Positions 11,276 to 20,894 of a stretch of 64,000 nt of DNA are shown here, piece by piece. Position 1 is the stretch's first letter; each line of letters starts with the position of its first letter. The position numbers and the translations under genes are program-made. The DNA is from Tetrapisispora phaffii CBS 4417 (taxonomy: Eukaryota > Ascomycota > Saccharomycetes > Saccharomycetales > Saccharomycetaceae). The stretch lies in NCBI RefSeq assembly GCF_000236905.1, contig NC_016520.1:744001-808000 (forward strand). Direction: 5' to 3'. The notes under the pieces are model-generated. The model made no database searches. It was not told where the DNA came from and saw only the letters and a program-made list of their open reading frames with translations.

Positions 11276-11410
11276 TTATAATTCATACATTGAAGCATTG
11301 TAACCAGTTTCAAAGAACATCAATAAAACACCAGAAATAATGAAAAATGATGCAATTGATCTCAATAAAAATACTGAATCAAAGTTAATTAGTTTGTTTT
11401 GTTCCGACAT
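11276..11410 (-). CDS. MEO1: Micro-protein convergent with VMA2, probable MEO1
   Basis: A 44-residue ATG-started frame encodes a polar N terminus (MSEQNKL), one hydrophobic segment (about residues 13-32, FLLRSIASFFIISGVLLMFF) and a short tail ending NASMYEL. It looks like a single-pass membrane micro-protein. In S. cerevisiae a small gene, YBR126W-A (MEO1), lies next to VMA2 on the opposite strand, and this frame is in the same relative position and orientation. The name rests on synteny alone, because I cannot align it to the S. cerevisiae protein from memory. Confidence 0.55.
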   Translation of the reverse strand: MSEQNKLINFDSVFLLRSIASFFIISGVLLMFFETGYNASMYEL

Positions 11411-12572
11411 TACGATGTAATGAGTGTGTATGAGTTTAGACGCAATTATATAGGAATAGGAGTATGGCTATAAAAATTTCATTGAATAGCTTCAATTCAA
11501 TTATTAAATAACTTCCAATGCATATATATATGTGCTGTATATATATGTTATATTTAAAGCATTTCTTTCAAACAAAGAGTTAAGCAATATAACGGGAATT
11601 AGCAATAAAGGCATCTTTAGCTAAGAACTGTGCTACAGCATTATACTCATTTTTCTTAATTGACCATGACGGATTGGATACAATCGGGGGAGTGAATTGC
11701 TGGTACAGCCTGTTTTTGTACTGGTGAAACCCGGTAGGAAACATTAGTAGCTTTTGACACATATTTATTCTACTGCCCGGTCTGTGGAAAAATAGAAAAT
11801 GCCAGCTAATTGGTTTGGACAGATTCCTGCAGACAAGTGTCAGAACTAACGTGGATTCCGCCATATTGTGCAGGATTGCTTAGACCATGTGTCTATGCAG
11901 TTATTATAACGGGTATAATTAACCATCGTACAATACTTTTTAAACAACGTGTACCATTATGTGTATGATAAAGCTGCAGAAACAGTAAACATCCGCAGAG
12001 ATATTTTTTTGTTCTTTCCGTATATATCTCGACAGCCTCTACGAAATGTCACTGGCGTCCTGTTATAATTTCTTTTCCTCTGGGATATGACTGTCGTTTT
12101 CTGACTTCGACTTTGCTGCGTTGTTTGTTGGCTGTATGGTCGCCGCAAAAGTCACTAAAGGTGAAGATATATATATAGATATATACTTGCAATAAATGTA
12201 TATCAAGCAAGATCTCGTTAACCAAGTGATATCTGAATTTCTAGAATCAGGTATTCAATAGTGTTCGAGTTTATGATGACACTCACTTCCATATAAAATA
12301 ACGAGCTCAATACGTAGTTATTATCATTTCTAGAAACGTGATACCCTTTTTCCGCTGATTGTTTTTTGTGCCCGTTGCACCATTGAAATCTTGAAAAATA
12401 TAAAAAATATAATATTTCAGAAACCTGAAAATATTGAACATCGTATATTTTAAATCATCAACTTTTACACATAAAACTATACCTACGCGAGTGAACAGAG
12501 TTGTACACATATATTATATAATTGTCAGTCACCAAAATAGTGTACCACTATCCCGGAAAAAGTTGTTATATA
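11411..12572. promoter_or_regulatory. Gene-poor stretch upstream of CBP6
   Basis: About 1.16 kb that in related genomes would hold further genes (for example TPS1 and GRS1), none of which is present. It contains one doubtful 94-codon frame (11580-11864, listed separately) in a slightly more GC-rich patch, then AT-rich sequence leading to CBP6. Confidence 0.4.
11580..11864 (-). CDS. Doubtful small ORF, 94 codons
   Basis: This ATG-started frame has a hydrophobic start (LVLTLVC), several basic and aromatic residues, and a C terminus ending NSRYIA. I do not recognise it. The base composition is a little more GC-rich than the flanks, which is the main reason to list it. It could equally be a chance frame in an intergenic region. 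No matching gene is expected here from ancestral gene order. Confidence 0.25.
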   Translation of the reverse strand: MAESTLVLTLVCRNLSKPISWHFLFFHRPGSRINMCQKLLMFPTGFHQYKNRLYQQFTPPIVSNPSWSIKKNEYNAVAQFLAKDAFIANSRYIA

Positions 12573-13046
12573 ATGTCAAAACAAGCGGTAAAAGATGCAG
12601 CCAAAAGCATGGTTAAAGTTCTTGAGAAATTTCCAGAGGAACGTATTAAACATGTAATCTCATTCAAAGATGTACAGATTGAGAGATTCCAAAAGATCTC
12701 AGGGGCAAAAATGAGCACTGGAGCCGAGGCTCAAAAACCGTCTATTTCAGATATTAAAGATATTATTAACAGAACTTCAAAACCATTAGGTTTAAGCTCT
12801 AAACTTTTGAAAGAAATGCAATCCTCTTCACCACAAGAAGAGTTTACCGAGGTTTCAATTAATGAACAGATTAAAGCCTTAAATAATTTAATGGCCAATA
12901 AACTTAAGAACTATTATGATGCTGGTGACAAGATATACAAACCTGCCGGTAATCCATATTACTACCAAAGATTATTAGATGAATTAGAAGGTAAAAGGAA
13001 AGAGAACATTTTTACAGCTTTCAGAACGGTTGTATTTGGAAAATAA
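12573..13046 (+). CDS. CBP6: Cytochrome b translation and assembly factor Cbp6
   Basis: Cbp6 works with Cbp3 at the mitochondrial ribosome exit tunnel to translate COB mRNA and to receive new cytochrome b for complex III. The 157-residue protein is close to the 162 of S. cerevisiae. It shows the conserved N-terminal block (KVLEKFPEERIKHVISFKDVQIERF), INRTSKPLGLSSK in the middle, and the C-terminal block with NKLKNYYDAGDKIYKPAGNP, the last ending ..FRTVVFGK. I chose the ATG at 12573. An upstream in-frame extension begins only at a TTG and adds 17 unconserved residues. It is convergent with TEF, as in YBR120C/YBR118W. Confidence 0.93.
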   Translation: MSKQAVKDAAKSMVKVLEKFPEERIKHVISFKDVQIERFQKISGAKMSTGAEAQKPSISDIKDIINRTSKPLGLSSKLLKEMQSSSPQEEFTEVSINEQIKALNNLMANKLKNYYDAGDKIYKPAGNPYYYQRLLDELEGKRKENIFTAFRTVVFGK

Positions 13047-13383
13047 ACTGGAAAACCAACATATTTCGTCAATTATCATCACCAGCACATATCCATTTAT
13101 TCTTACTGAATATCTATACATCCTATTTATAAATTGCATGTAAATAATAAACGCTAATATCCATATATTTAAACGTGAAAAGATAAAGCCAAAGAAAACA
13201 ATACATCTTGGTCCCTTTTACTGTCTTCCCTCTTAATGCTACACAACGCATACATCTTACATACATTTAGTTACAATACATTTGATCAAATAAAACATAA
13301 CTTTTTAAAACACGATTATTTTTTATTATACTGAGATAAGCCAAATATGAACTATATAAACATTTAAATAGAGCAAATTAAAC
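13047..13383. other. CBP6/TEF convergent 3' region
   Basis: AT-rich spacer of 337 bp between convergent genes. No gene seen. Confidence 0.35.
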
Positions 13384-14757
13384 TTATTTAGTAGCCTTTT
13401 GAGCAGCCTTGGTGACCTTACCAGCCTTGTCAGTCTTGACAACGGACTTGATAACACCGACAGCGACAGTTTGTCTCATATCTCTGACAGCGAATCTACC
13501 TAATGGTGGGTAGTCAGTGAAAGCTTCAACACACATTGGCTTAGATGGGACGAACTTAACTAAAGCGGCGTCACCAGATTTCAAGAATTTTGGAGCATCT
13601 TCGATCTTCTTACCGGATCTTCTGTCGTTCTTTTCTAATAATTCATCGAATTTACAAGCGATGTGAGCAGTGTGACAATCTAAGACTGGAGAGTAACCAG
13701 CAGAGATTTGACCTGGGTGGTTTAAGACGATAACAGTGGCGTTGAAAGATTCAGAGGCCTTTGGTGGATCGTTCTTGGAGTCACCACAGACGTTACCTCT
13801 TCTAATTTCCTTAACGGAAACATTCTTGACGTTGAAACCGACGTTGTCACCTGGAACACCTTGTTCTAATTGTTCGTGATGCATTTCGACGGATTTAACT
13901 TCGGTAGTAACACCGGCTGGGGCGAAAGTGACAACCATACCTGGCTTGATAACACCGGTTTCGACTCTACCGACTGGCACAGTACCAATACCACCAATCT
14001 TGTAAACATCTTGTAATGGTAATCTTAATGGCTTGTCAGTTGGTCTGGATGGTTGTTCAATGGCGTCAATGGCGTCTAATAAAGTCTTACCCTTGACAAC
14101 ACCGGCCTTGGTTTCCTTTTCCCAACCCTTGTACCAAGGAGCATTAGTGGTAGCTTCAATCATGTTGTCACCATTCCAACCAGAGATTGGAACGAATGGA
14201 ACAGTCTTTGGGTTGTAACCGACCTTCTTGATGAAGTTGGAGGTTTCCTTGATAATTTCAGTGAATCTGGATTCATCCCAGTTGACGGAGTCCATCTTGT
14301 TGACAGCAACAATTAATTGTTTAACACCTAGAGTGTAAGCTAATAAAGCGTGTTCTCTGGTTTGACCATCCTTGGAAATACCGGCTTCGAATTCACCGAC
14401 ACCACCAGCAATGATTAAAATAGCACAATCAGCTTGGGAAGTACCGGTAATCATGTTCTTGATGAAATCTCTGTGACCTGGAGCATCAATAACGGTAACT
14501 TGGTACTTTGGAGTTTCGAACTTCCATAAAGCGATATCGATAGTGATACCTCTTTCTCTTTCGGCCTTTAACTTGTCTAAAACCCAAGCGTACTTGAAAG
14601 AACCCTTACCTAATTCGGCAGCTTCCTTTTCAAACTTTTCGATGGTTCTCTTGTCAATACCACCACACTTGAAGATTAAGTGACCGGTGGTAGTAGATTT
14701 ACCTGAATCGACATGACCAATGACGACAACGTTAATGTGAGACTTCTCTTTACCCAT
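13384..14757 (-). CDS. TEF1: Translation elongation factor EF-1 alpha
   Basis: eEF1A delivers aminoacyl-tRNA to the ribosome as a GTP complex. The protein has 457 residues, one fewer than in S. cerevisiae (458). It shows the P-loop GHVDSGKST at residues 13-21, the DAPGH switch motif at 91-95 and NKMD at 153-156. Barrel domains 2 and 3 and a lysine-rich tail follow. I use the ATG at 14755-14757, which gives [11 protein letters not shown]. The frame stays open 15 codons further upstream, but those residues are not part of the family. Codon bias is very strong, as expected for one of the most abundant proteins. S. cerevisiae has two copies (YPR080W, YBR118W), and this window cannot show whether a second exists here. 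Confidence 0.98.
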   Translation of the reverse strand: MGKEKSHINVVVIGHVDSGKSTTTGHLIFKCGGIDKRTIEKFEKEAAELGKGSFKYAWVLDKLKAERERGITIDIALWKFETPKYQVTVIDAPGHRDFIKNMITGTSQADCAILIIAGGVGEFEAGISKDGQTREHALLAYTLGVKQLIVAVNKMDSVNWDESRFTEIIKETSNFIKKVGYNPKTVPFVPISGWNGDNMIEATTNAPWYKGWEKETKAGVVKGKTLLDAIDAIEQPSRPTDKPLRLPLQDVYKIGGIGTVPVGRVETGVIKPGMVVTFAPAGVTTEVKSVEMHHEQLEQGVPGDNVGFNVKNVSVKEIRRGNVCGDSKNDPPKASESFNATVIVLNHPGQISAGYSPVLDCHTAHIACKFDELLEKNDRRSGKKIEDAPKFLKSGDAALVKFVPSKPMCVEAFTDYPPLGRFAVRDMRQTVAVGVIKSVVKTDKAGKVTKAAQKATK

Positions 14758-16861
14758 TGTTAATTGTGTTAATTTATTGTGGTTTTTTTTATCTTTTAAC
14801 AAGAATAGAAAGAGAGGAAGAGAGTATAAAATAATAGTGAGAACGACTTATATGACACAAGAAATATGAAATGTTAATCTGATAAATAAGATAAAATGAA
14901 GTTGTATTTATAAGTTAATTTATTCAACTCATCGATGAGATTAAGTGAAAATTTTTTATTTTTTACCCACTGCATTAACCAAAAAATTTTTTTTATATTT
15001 TTTATTATGGTATCTTTCTTCTTCTTCTTTTTGTTTAATTTTTGTTTTTCAGTTCATGGTTGGTTCAATGATGAGACGAATAGGAGATAGTAGTGCATAG
15101 ATATAATCCACATAACGCCAACAGACCAACAGACCAACCACCAAGAAAAAGAAAAAGAGAAAGAAAAAGAAGATACATTGTTTTCCGTTACTCTTCTCTA
15201 GGGGAGATTGTGAGTATTGTCTCTACCCGCTACACTCAAAGTACGGCATTTTCTGAATTAGGCAATTTATTGAGAGGATTTCATGTCAACTAGAGCCTTC
15301 TGTTTTGTACGGGAAACGTGTATAAACGGTCATTGGTGTTGCAGGGCAAGCCGTTATAAGAAAGAAGGGCAGCAGCAGCAGTGTTACGAAAAGAAAAAGT
15401 TCTGGTCGAAGAAGAGGGCCAAGGGCTGGTGGGAACAAGAGTTCAGACTGGTGCAGTTTGATTTGGGTCAGATTCACTGTTAACAGAACAGTTCGGAGAA
15501 GTGTCGAGTTTGGGGGGGTAATAAAATAGCAGAAAAAGAAACAGAATAAGAAGATAAACGTTGGCAAATGCTCAGGATGTTTCTCTGCGTTGGACAGCTA
15601 TTTTCAGGTTTACGACCTTCTTGCACGGCAGTTCTCTTCTATTGATGATATCAAATGATGACCAGCATGCGATGTATGGAACGCCGGACGGAACTGCTTC
15701 CTAAAAAGAAAAGAAAATGACTGAATTAACCAGCTGTTTTCTGTGGACATGCTTCTTCATAGTTTTTAGTTTTGACAGCGTTATCTGTACCGATTTCAGT
15801 AGTTGTGTTGCACCTGTTTTATTACAGTCCATTTCTCATCTTGATAACTCATACGGGCAACACCATTTAATATAACAAACCCAGCATTTCGTGATGTTCA
15901 ATCAAACATATTTGTGGCCACGTTACAAAGGCATTACATTGTGTAAAGTAGAGTATAGCATACCGTACAGATTACAGAATCACATGCTCTCAGTAAAATC
16001 GGCGAGTTGTGTGGATTAGAATGTGGGCTAATTGCACATCACTAAAGTGGTCAAAGCAGAATATGTATGACATGTGTTTGTTTTTGAAATGCTGATAAAT
16101 CAAAGAGTGGGAGGGCAAATTTCAATATTCTTGATAATATTGTATGTTGGTTTTTTTTGTTGGTAAGAACTACCATAGAACAATATGTATTCGTACGAGT
16201 AATCGTTACCTTTTCACATGATTAATTAAAAAGTTTTCAATGGTGGAAAATCAATATTTCTCATATTTTCAAGAATCTTAATCTTTTTTTTGTTTCCTTG
16301 CTTAAAAAAAATGGCAAAATATGTTTGGGTGTTGTTGTTTTTAGTTTTGAATGCTGGACAGTCTTGCTTTTAAAGGTTTAATTTTTCTTTTAAAATAACG
16401 ACATCGCATTGTAGGTGTCAGTGCCGGTGTCACAAAAGTCAGCATTTAGCCCCTTCCCCACACACATATTAACGTTTTGCTTTCTTGTAAGATTTATAAA
16501 ATAAATAAGGATTGGAATTTTATTAATATTGCTATTATTTGCATTTATAGTTCCTTTTAATAGCTAATATGAAAAAGGAGTATTATAAGGAGTATTCAAT
16601 AAAACAGCATCGCCATTAGCATATTGTTCTGACCCCTTCTTTTAGTTTTAATAAATTATATATTTATCTCCAAATATATATACATATATAGCTGGCTATT
16701 GGAAACATATTTTGTTTTTGTTCAAAAACTTAAACAACCTATTTTAATCATGGATCAACTTACTATTATCAACTTTTGTGCCCTCATCTAAGAACAAATA
16801 AGCTGCATAAAGAAGAAACAAGAAAGTCAAAAATTTAAAAGTCATTGTAACTATAATCATA
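14758..16861. promoter_or_regulatory. 2.1 kb gene-free stretch with the TEF promoter
   Basis: No convincing protein gene on either strand. The open frames are short, overlap each other and lack homology. The half nearest TEF has long T-rich tracts (14940-15050) as in strong yeast promoters. Around 15290-15730 the composition is noticeably richer in G. S. cerevisiae has MRL1 (YPR079W) in this interval and it is absent here. An undetected non-coding RNA cannot be excluded. Confidence 0.45.
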
Positions 16862-17977
16862 ATGACTATAAATAACAATCGATACATTGATGACCAACTA
16901 TCTAGATTGAACGATGCCGCAGATATTCAGGTCGATTATTTATGTAGACAGAAAAGAGACGTTATTCCATATGCCGAATATGAAATGGAATTAACAAAAT
17001 TGTTCGAAGAAACAAATAGAATAAGTACAATTCTAGAGAATAGACACATATTAGTTTCTCAAGAATTGGAAAGATTACAACTTACTATTGATAGCAGGAC
17101 GCAACAGATTAACACAATAGGCGAGGGTCAGGCGTTTTCGAAACCAAGTAATCCTTTCAATAATATAGCACCTGGAACACAAACCGATCTTAAGACGGAC
17201 ATGAAAAACAACACAAAAACTGAGTCTGAGTTTAAGAATAGTCAAATTAAGTACAAATTTAAATGTTGGATGAAAAAGGGTAAAAAAAAGATTTTATTAA
17301 TATTAAAAGTAAATAAAATGACTTATACAACAGATTGTGACGCTCAAAAAATAACCAATTTTGATCTAAAAGCTAATGAAACTAGCGATAATCACATAAT
17401 GGATAAATCACCTACATTAGATAAGAATGCTTTATTAACTGACTCAAAATCTGACAATACTAATCTAAAGATTGAAAATACCGAAAATGAACAAACGGAG
17501 ATTTTCACTAAATCACTTCCGAATAATACAATAAATTCAAGTAATATTAAAGACAGGTTGAGTATACAATCAGGCGCAGAAAGTATTAACAGTGACCAAG
17601 ATATACAAACATCTTTACCATCAGTCTCCAACTATAAAGTCCTTACACCATTAGTCCAAATTAGTTCGGCTAACAATGTGTTAGGTTTTGATGATAGAAG
17701 TAGTATTGGGACTTCTAGTATAAACACTCCGTTATTTTTTAAGGGTCAACCAAAAAGAACTACTACTGAGAGAGACAGTTTAATATCTGATTCAAAATTG
17801 TCATTACTAGAATCTGCTAAAAATCAATTAAAAAGTAAGTTACAAAATGCAAATTCAAGCTTTGAGAGATGGAAAAATTCAAAAAGTAACTATAAGTTAG
17901 CAGACACTGAATGTATAAAGACAGGCAATAGTACGAAGCTTTGTCACTGGAATATGAATAAGAGACGGAAGAAATAA
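16862..17977 (+). CDS. Uncharacterised protein at the YPR078C position
   Basis: A 371-residue protein with no recognised enzyme motif. The first 90 residues look helical and probably coiled-coil, with regularly spaced Leu and charged residues (DDQLSRLNDAAD, EYEMELTKLFEETNRI). The middle is a basic Lys-rich patch (about residues 135-150), and the rest is Asn/Ser/Thr-rich and likely disordered. It lies between TEF and OPY2 on the strand expected for S. cerevisiae YPR078C, which encodes about 372 residues of unknown function, so orthology is plausible by position and length. I could not confirm this by sequence. The protein diverges fast, so frameshifts would be hard to notice. Confidence 0.7.
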   Translation: MTINNNRYIDDQLSRLNDAADIQVDYLCRQKRDVIPYAEYEMELTKLFEETNRISTILENRHILVSQELERLQLTIDSRTQQINTIGEGQAFSKPSNPFNNIAPGTQTDLKTDMKNNTKTESEFKNSQIKYKFKCWMKKGKKKILLILKVNKMTYTTDCDAQKITNFDLKANETSDNHIMDKSPTLDKNALLTDSKSDNTNLKIENTENEQTEIFTKSLPNNTINSSNIKDRLSIQSGAESINSDQDIQTSLPSVSNYKVLTPLVQISSANNVLGFDDRSSIGTSSINTPLFFKGQPKRTTTERDSLISDSKLSLLESAKNQLKSKLQNANSSFERWKNSKSNYKLADTECIKTGNSTKLCHWNMNKRRKK

Positions 17978-18438
17978 GGATTATTTGGATGTGTAATTGA
18001 TTTCGATTCGAGTACTATTAGAATAGTAACGTTATACCAGTTTTGATAACGACCTTTCATACACTAATGTCACTATTTAGATCGCCTCAAATTTTATAAG
18101 ATATATATTTATCATTGTTATAATATATGCCATCAGTGATATATACTAATAAATATTGCAACTTGTTCATTGAAGGTTAAGACCATTGTCAATAGCATCG
18201 CCGTGCCAGTGAATCACATAATTCAGTAAGTTGGCCTCTTAAAGGATTAAATTTTGACAATACTTAATTCTTAGATTACACAGTTTATATCCATATATAT
18301 TTTGCGTAATATAATAAACCGATCAGATTACTAACTACAATTCATACATCAGAAATGAGCACTAGCAACTTATATAACGCCTCAATTAACGTCAATAATA
18401 TTTATATAGTCACTATATCTTAGATGGCTCTTTACACT
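17978..18438. other. Intergenic region before the LTR
   Basis: 461 bp of AT-rich sequence between the YPR078C-position gene and the solo LTR. No gene seen. Confidence 0.35.
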
Positions 18439-18981
18439 TGTCAGAATAATTGTAGTGTATGTGACAGAACTAAGTGTTTATGACACTTTGAATTCTAAAT
18501 CAATTGATCACTTACTAATGGAAAGAAGGTCTAGAACAATCTTCCAAGTGGTAGGTGAAAATTTCTCACTACAATGTAAATGGCTACGCGATAAACACAG
18601 ATGTACAATACAGCACTAAAGATCTTAGGAGGATGAATGAACATGTGTACGTGTTCATTCAACTGTCAGTTCAACTCATATATAAGGAGGGCTTCTAACT
18701 CTATATAGAGTTGTTTAAATATACTAATAAAAGACGAATCGATTATTTAACTATTAAGAAGATGGACTACTCGAAAGCAACTGAAGTGACTAATGACACT
18801 AACTTAGACGTTGGCACTAACCAACATAAGCTTGTTTCTCCACAGGAATAGTTTAATTACACTAATAAAAGACCAATCGATTATTTAACTATAAAGAAGA
18901 TGGACTATACTAGAGCAACTGAAGTGACTAATGACACTAACTTAGACGTTGGTTCCAACCAACATAAGCCGTTTCTCCACA
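18439..18981 (+). mobile_element. Solo LTR of a Ty1-like retrotransposon, copy 1
   Basis: One of three related sequences in the window. Comparing the three shows similarity starting abruptly at TGTCA and stopping abruptly at ..CTCCACA, so the element has TG..CA ends as LTRs do. It is 543 bp long. It has a TATA-like CATATATAAGG near 18676 and, close to its 3' end, an ATG-started reading frame (MDYSKATEVTNDTNLDVG.., 29 codons then stop). This arrangement is like Ty1/Ty2, where gag starts inside the LTR. The 3' part is tandemly duplicated. No internal gag-pol region is present and I see no clear target-site duplication. It sits about 106 bp upstream of tRNA-Glu, the usual target zone for Ty1-type integration. 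Confidence 0.8.
18713..18981 (+). repeat. Internal tandem duplication in LTR copy 1
   Basis: Two head-to-tail copies of a unit of about 138 bp. Each contains the CCAATCGATTATTTAACTAT-like block (GACGAATCG in the first) and a gag-type start codon, at 18762 and at 18900. The first unit ends CCACAG and runs into the second. The same doubling is present in the LTR at 36314-36856 but not in the one at 40797-41204, so it is a feature of a subfamily and not a local accident. Confidence 0.8.
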
Positions 18982-19087
18982 ACAACAATTATACTAATAA
19001 GGTTTTGGAAGAGAATATCATAACTGTAGTTGTATTATATATTAATCAGTATCAACAACATCACATTGAATTTATCTTTGTAACTTT
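18982..19087. other. LTR to tRNA-Glu spacer
   Basis: A 106 bp spacer between the end of the solo LTR and the tRNA gene. It is the upstream flank of the Pol III gene. Confidence 0.4.
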
Positions 19088-19159
19088 TCCGATATAGTGT
19101 AACGGCTATCACATTACGCTTTCACCGTAGAGACCGGGGTTCGACTCCCCGTATCGGAG
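19088..19159 (+). tRNA. tRNA-Glu (anticodon TTC)
   Basis: A 72-nt cloverleaf. The acceptor stem TCCGATA pairs with the 3' TATCGGA, followed by discriminator G. The D arm holds the A box (TAGTGTAACGG), and the anticodon loop is CTTTCAC with anticodon TTC. The T arm holds the B box GGTTCGACTCC. No intron. Compared with the S. cerevisiae gene, one anticodon-stem pair is changed from C-G to T-A with both sides altered, so pairing is kept. Decodes GAA/GAG. Confidence 0.97.
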
Positions 19160-19706
19160 TTTATTCTTATTTTTGTTTTCACATCATGTAGCAAATTTTT
19201 TGAAACATTTGTTATATTTTGTAACGCCAAAATATGATGATTCTGATCTCTTTAACGTGACAAATTAATTCTGCTATCAAAAAACCGTGAAGAAAATTCA
19301 CAGGACCAGACTGTATTAAGTAGGAACTGCTATAGATTATCACTACTGATAGGATTAGTAAGATAGGAAAATAACGTTTAAAAGTAAACTTTAAACAATA
19401 TGCAATTTGAGTTAGCTAACAAATTTGACAATCCAAACATCTAGTTTAAGGCATTGTACCGGCACGTACAGATCAATATTTATAAAATCATTTTTGACAG
19501 GTTAAAAAAGTTAGTAACCGATTCTTACTCAAACTTTATCATTATATAACACTTTGAAGGATTTTCATAGTTTTTATATATTAATATATTAGAGAAATAA
19601 TCTGAAGTTCTAGGAAGTAATCGATATCGTTATAGCGAGTGGAAGAAAGGAATTAAGAAAAAGAATATTTATTAGGTTAAGATTAGTTCATCATATCTCA
19701 TTTAAT
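19160..19706. promoter_or_regulatory. tRNA-Glu to OPY2 intergenic region
   Basis: Starts with a T-rich Pol III stop region (about 19160-19200), then AT-rich OPY2 promoter sequence. No gene seen. Confidence 0.4.
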
Positions 19707-20894
19707 ATGTCTTCTTCTAGCGTTGTTTCACTTCGTGTTTCCTATTCAGAAGCATCTGCTCAAGCTACTTCATCCGATGGATGTGTAGTATGTTCAAGTG
19801 ACGTGACGTGTCCCAATTGTGCTGAAGGATATTACTGTGTGTTGACTGCATTAACCTGTTATGAGTGTCCAACCACATATTGTGAATTGAGTACGAACTC
19901 TGAATCATCCAATTCAACTTCAAGCTCCACGTCGTCATCTGATCAAAATAGTGGACGTATTACAGGTGCTATTGTTGGATCCGTTGTTGGTGGTGTTTTA
20001 ATCATAATCGGGATTGTCATGTACTTTTTTTATACGAAATTCTGGAAACTTAGAAGAGAAACGAAATTCAACTCAGATATTCACAAATCTTTTGGAGCTC
20101 TTTTAGACGCTGATTACGACGAAGATCTCCAAGATATGTACGATGCTGACCTTGACAACGATGATTTTGATGATATGGACGACGATATCGAGGATGGTTA
20201 TTTTAAAGATGAGTTAATCGAAATGGGAGATACCGTTCCCGAACTAATGGAATTCCCTAAAAATGCCAAGAGAAGTAAATTAAACCATTCAAATAATACC
20301 CATGATAACAATAGAAGTGAAATTGTGTCTATCGTTACTGATCTAAACCACTCACGATTATTACAATCTGGAAATAGAAGCAGTTCATCTACAATTAATA
20401 CCAAAGCATCAAATATTTTACCAATTGCATATATCCCAGGTGTCACAAACTCAGATCCTCAAAGAAGGGGAATGCATTCTTTCCAAAACATGCCACATAG
20501 TAGGGATACCGTCAAATCTCATATTACTCTAGGATCTTCAATTTTTGATAACGAAGATGGAGATCCTTTAAGTGTTATAAATATGGGTAACGATGAAGAC
20601 AAGATCGGAAATAACAGCATTTCAAGGGAGAAAATCAACCCAAATACTTCCACAGAAAAATTAACCACTGCAATCAGAGCCAAGCCAAGACTAATTGATA
20701 TACACGACAACAACAGTTTAGATGACCTACAAAATTCTGCCACATCTTTCGGAAATGATGAAGAAATTGAGTTAGAAATCCACATAGATGGAGAACAACT
20801 GCATATAGACAGTGAGAAAAATATTGATACCATTGTCTCTAGGAGTTCGAATCACGTCGATGATGAAGCTGGTCCAGACGGCGACTCGGTATGA
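19707..20894 (+). CDS. OPY2: Plasma-membrane anchor of the HOG and mating pathways, Opy2
   Basis: Opy2 is a single-pass plasma-membrane protein that recruits the adaptor Ste50, and through it Ste11, in osmotic and filamentation signalling. The 395-residue protein has a short extracellular part with eight cysteines (26, 29, 35, 38, 44, 51, 54, 59), then a Ser/Thr-rich stalk (about 62-82). A transmembrane segment (about 87-109) is followed by a basic stop-transfer patch (KLRRETK) and a long acidic, disordered cytoplasmic tail with a DADYDEDL-type block near residue 135. There is no cleavable signal peptide, as in the yeast protein. The neighbouring transketolase gene matches YPR075C/YPR074C. 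Confidence 0.92.
   Translation: MSSSSVVSLRVSYSEASAQATSSDGCVVCSSDVTCPNCAEGYYCVLTALTCYECPTTYCELSTNSESSNSTSSSTSSSDQNSGRITGAIVGSVVGGVLIIIGIVMYFFYTKFWKLRRETKFNSDIHKSFGALLDADYDEDLQDMYDADLDNDDFDDMDDDIEDGYFKDELIEMGDTVPELMEFPKNAKRSKLNHSNNTHDNNRSEIVSIVTDLNHSRLLQSGNRSSSSTINTKASNILPIAYIPGVTNSDPQRRGMHSFQNMPHSRDTVKSHITLGSSIFDNEDGDPLSVINMGNDEDKIGNNSISREKINPNTSTEKLTTAIRAKPRLIDIHDNNSLDDLQNSATSFGNDEEIELEIHIDGEQLHIDSEKNIDTIVSRSSNHVDDEAGPDGDSV

Noticed and set aside
15640..15730. Possible box C/D snoRNA (ATGATGA near 15654, CTGA near 15720)
   Set aside because: No convincing terminal stem, guide region or internal C'/D' boxes. Both short motifs are common by chance.
18900..19097. 65-codon frame from LTR copy 1 into the flank
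   Set aside because: Begins at the second gag-type ATG but reads out of the LTR and into the tRNA-Glu gene by chance.
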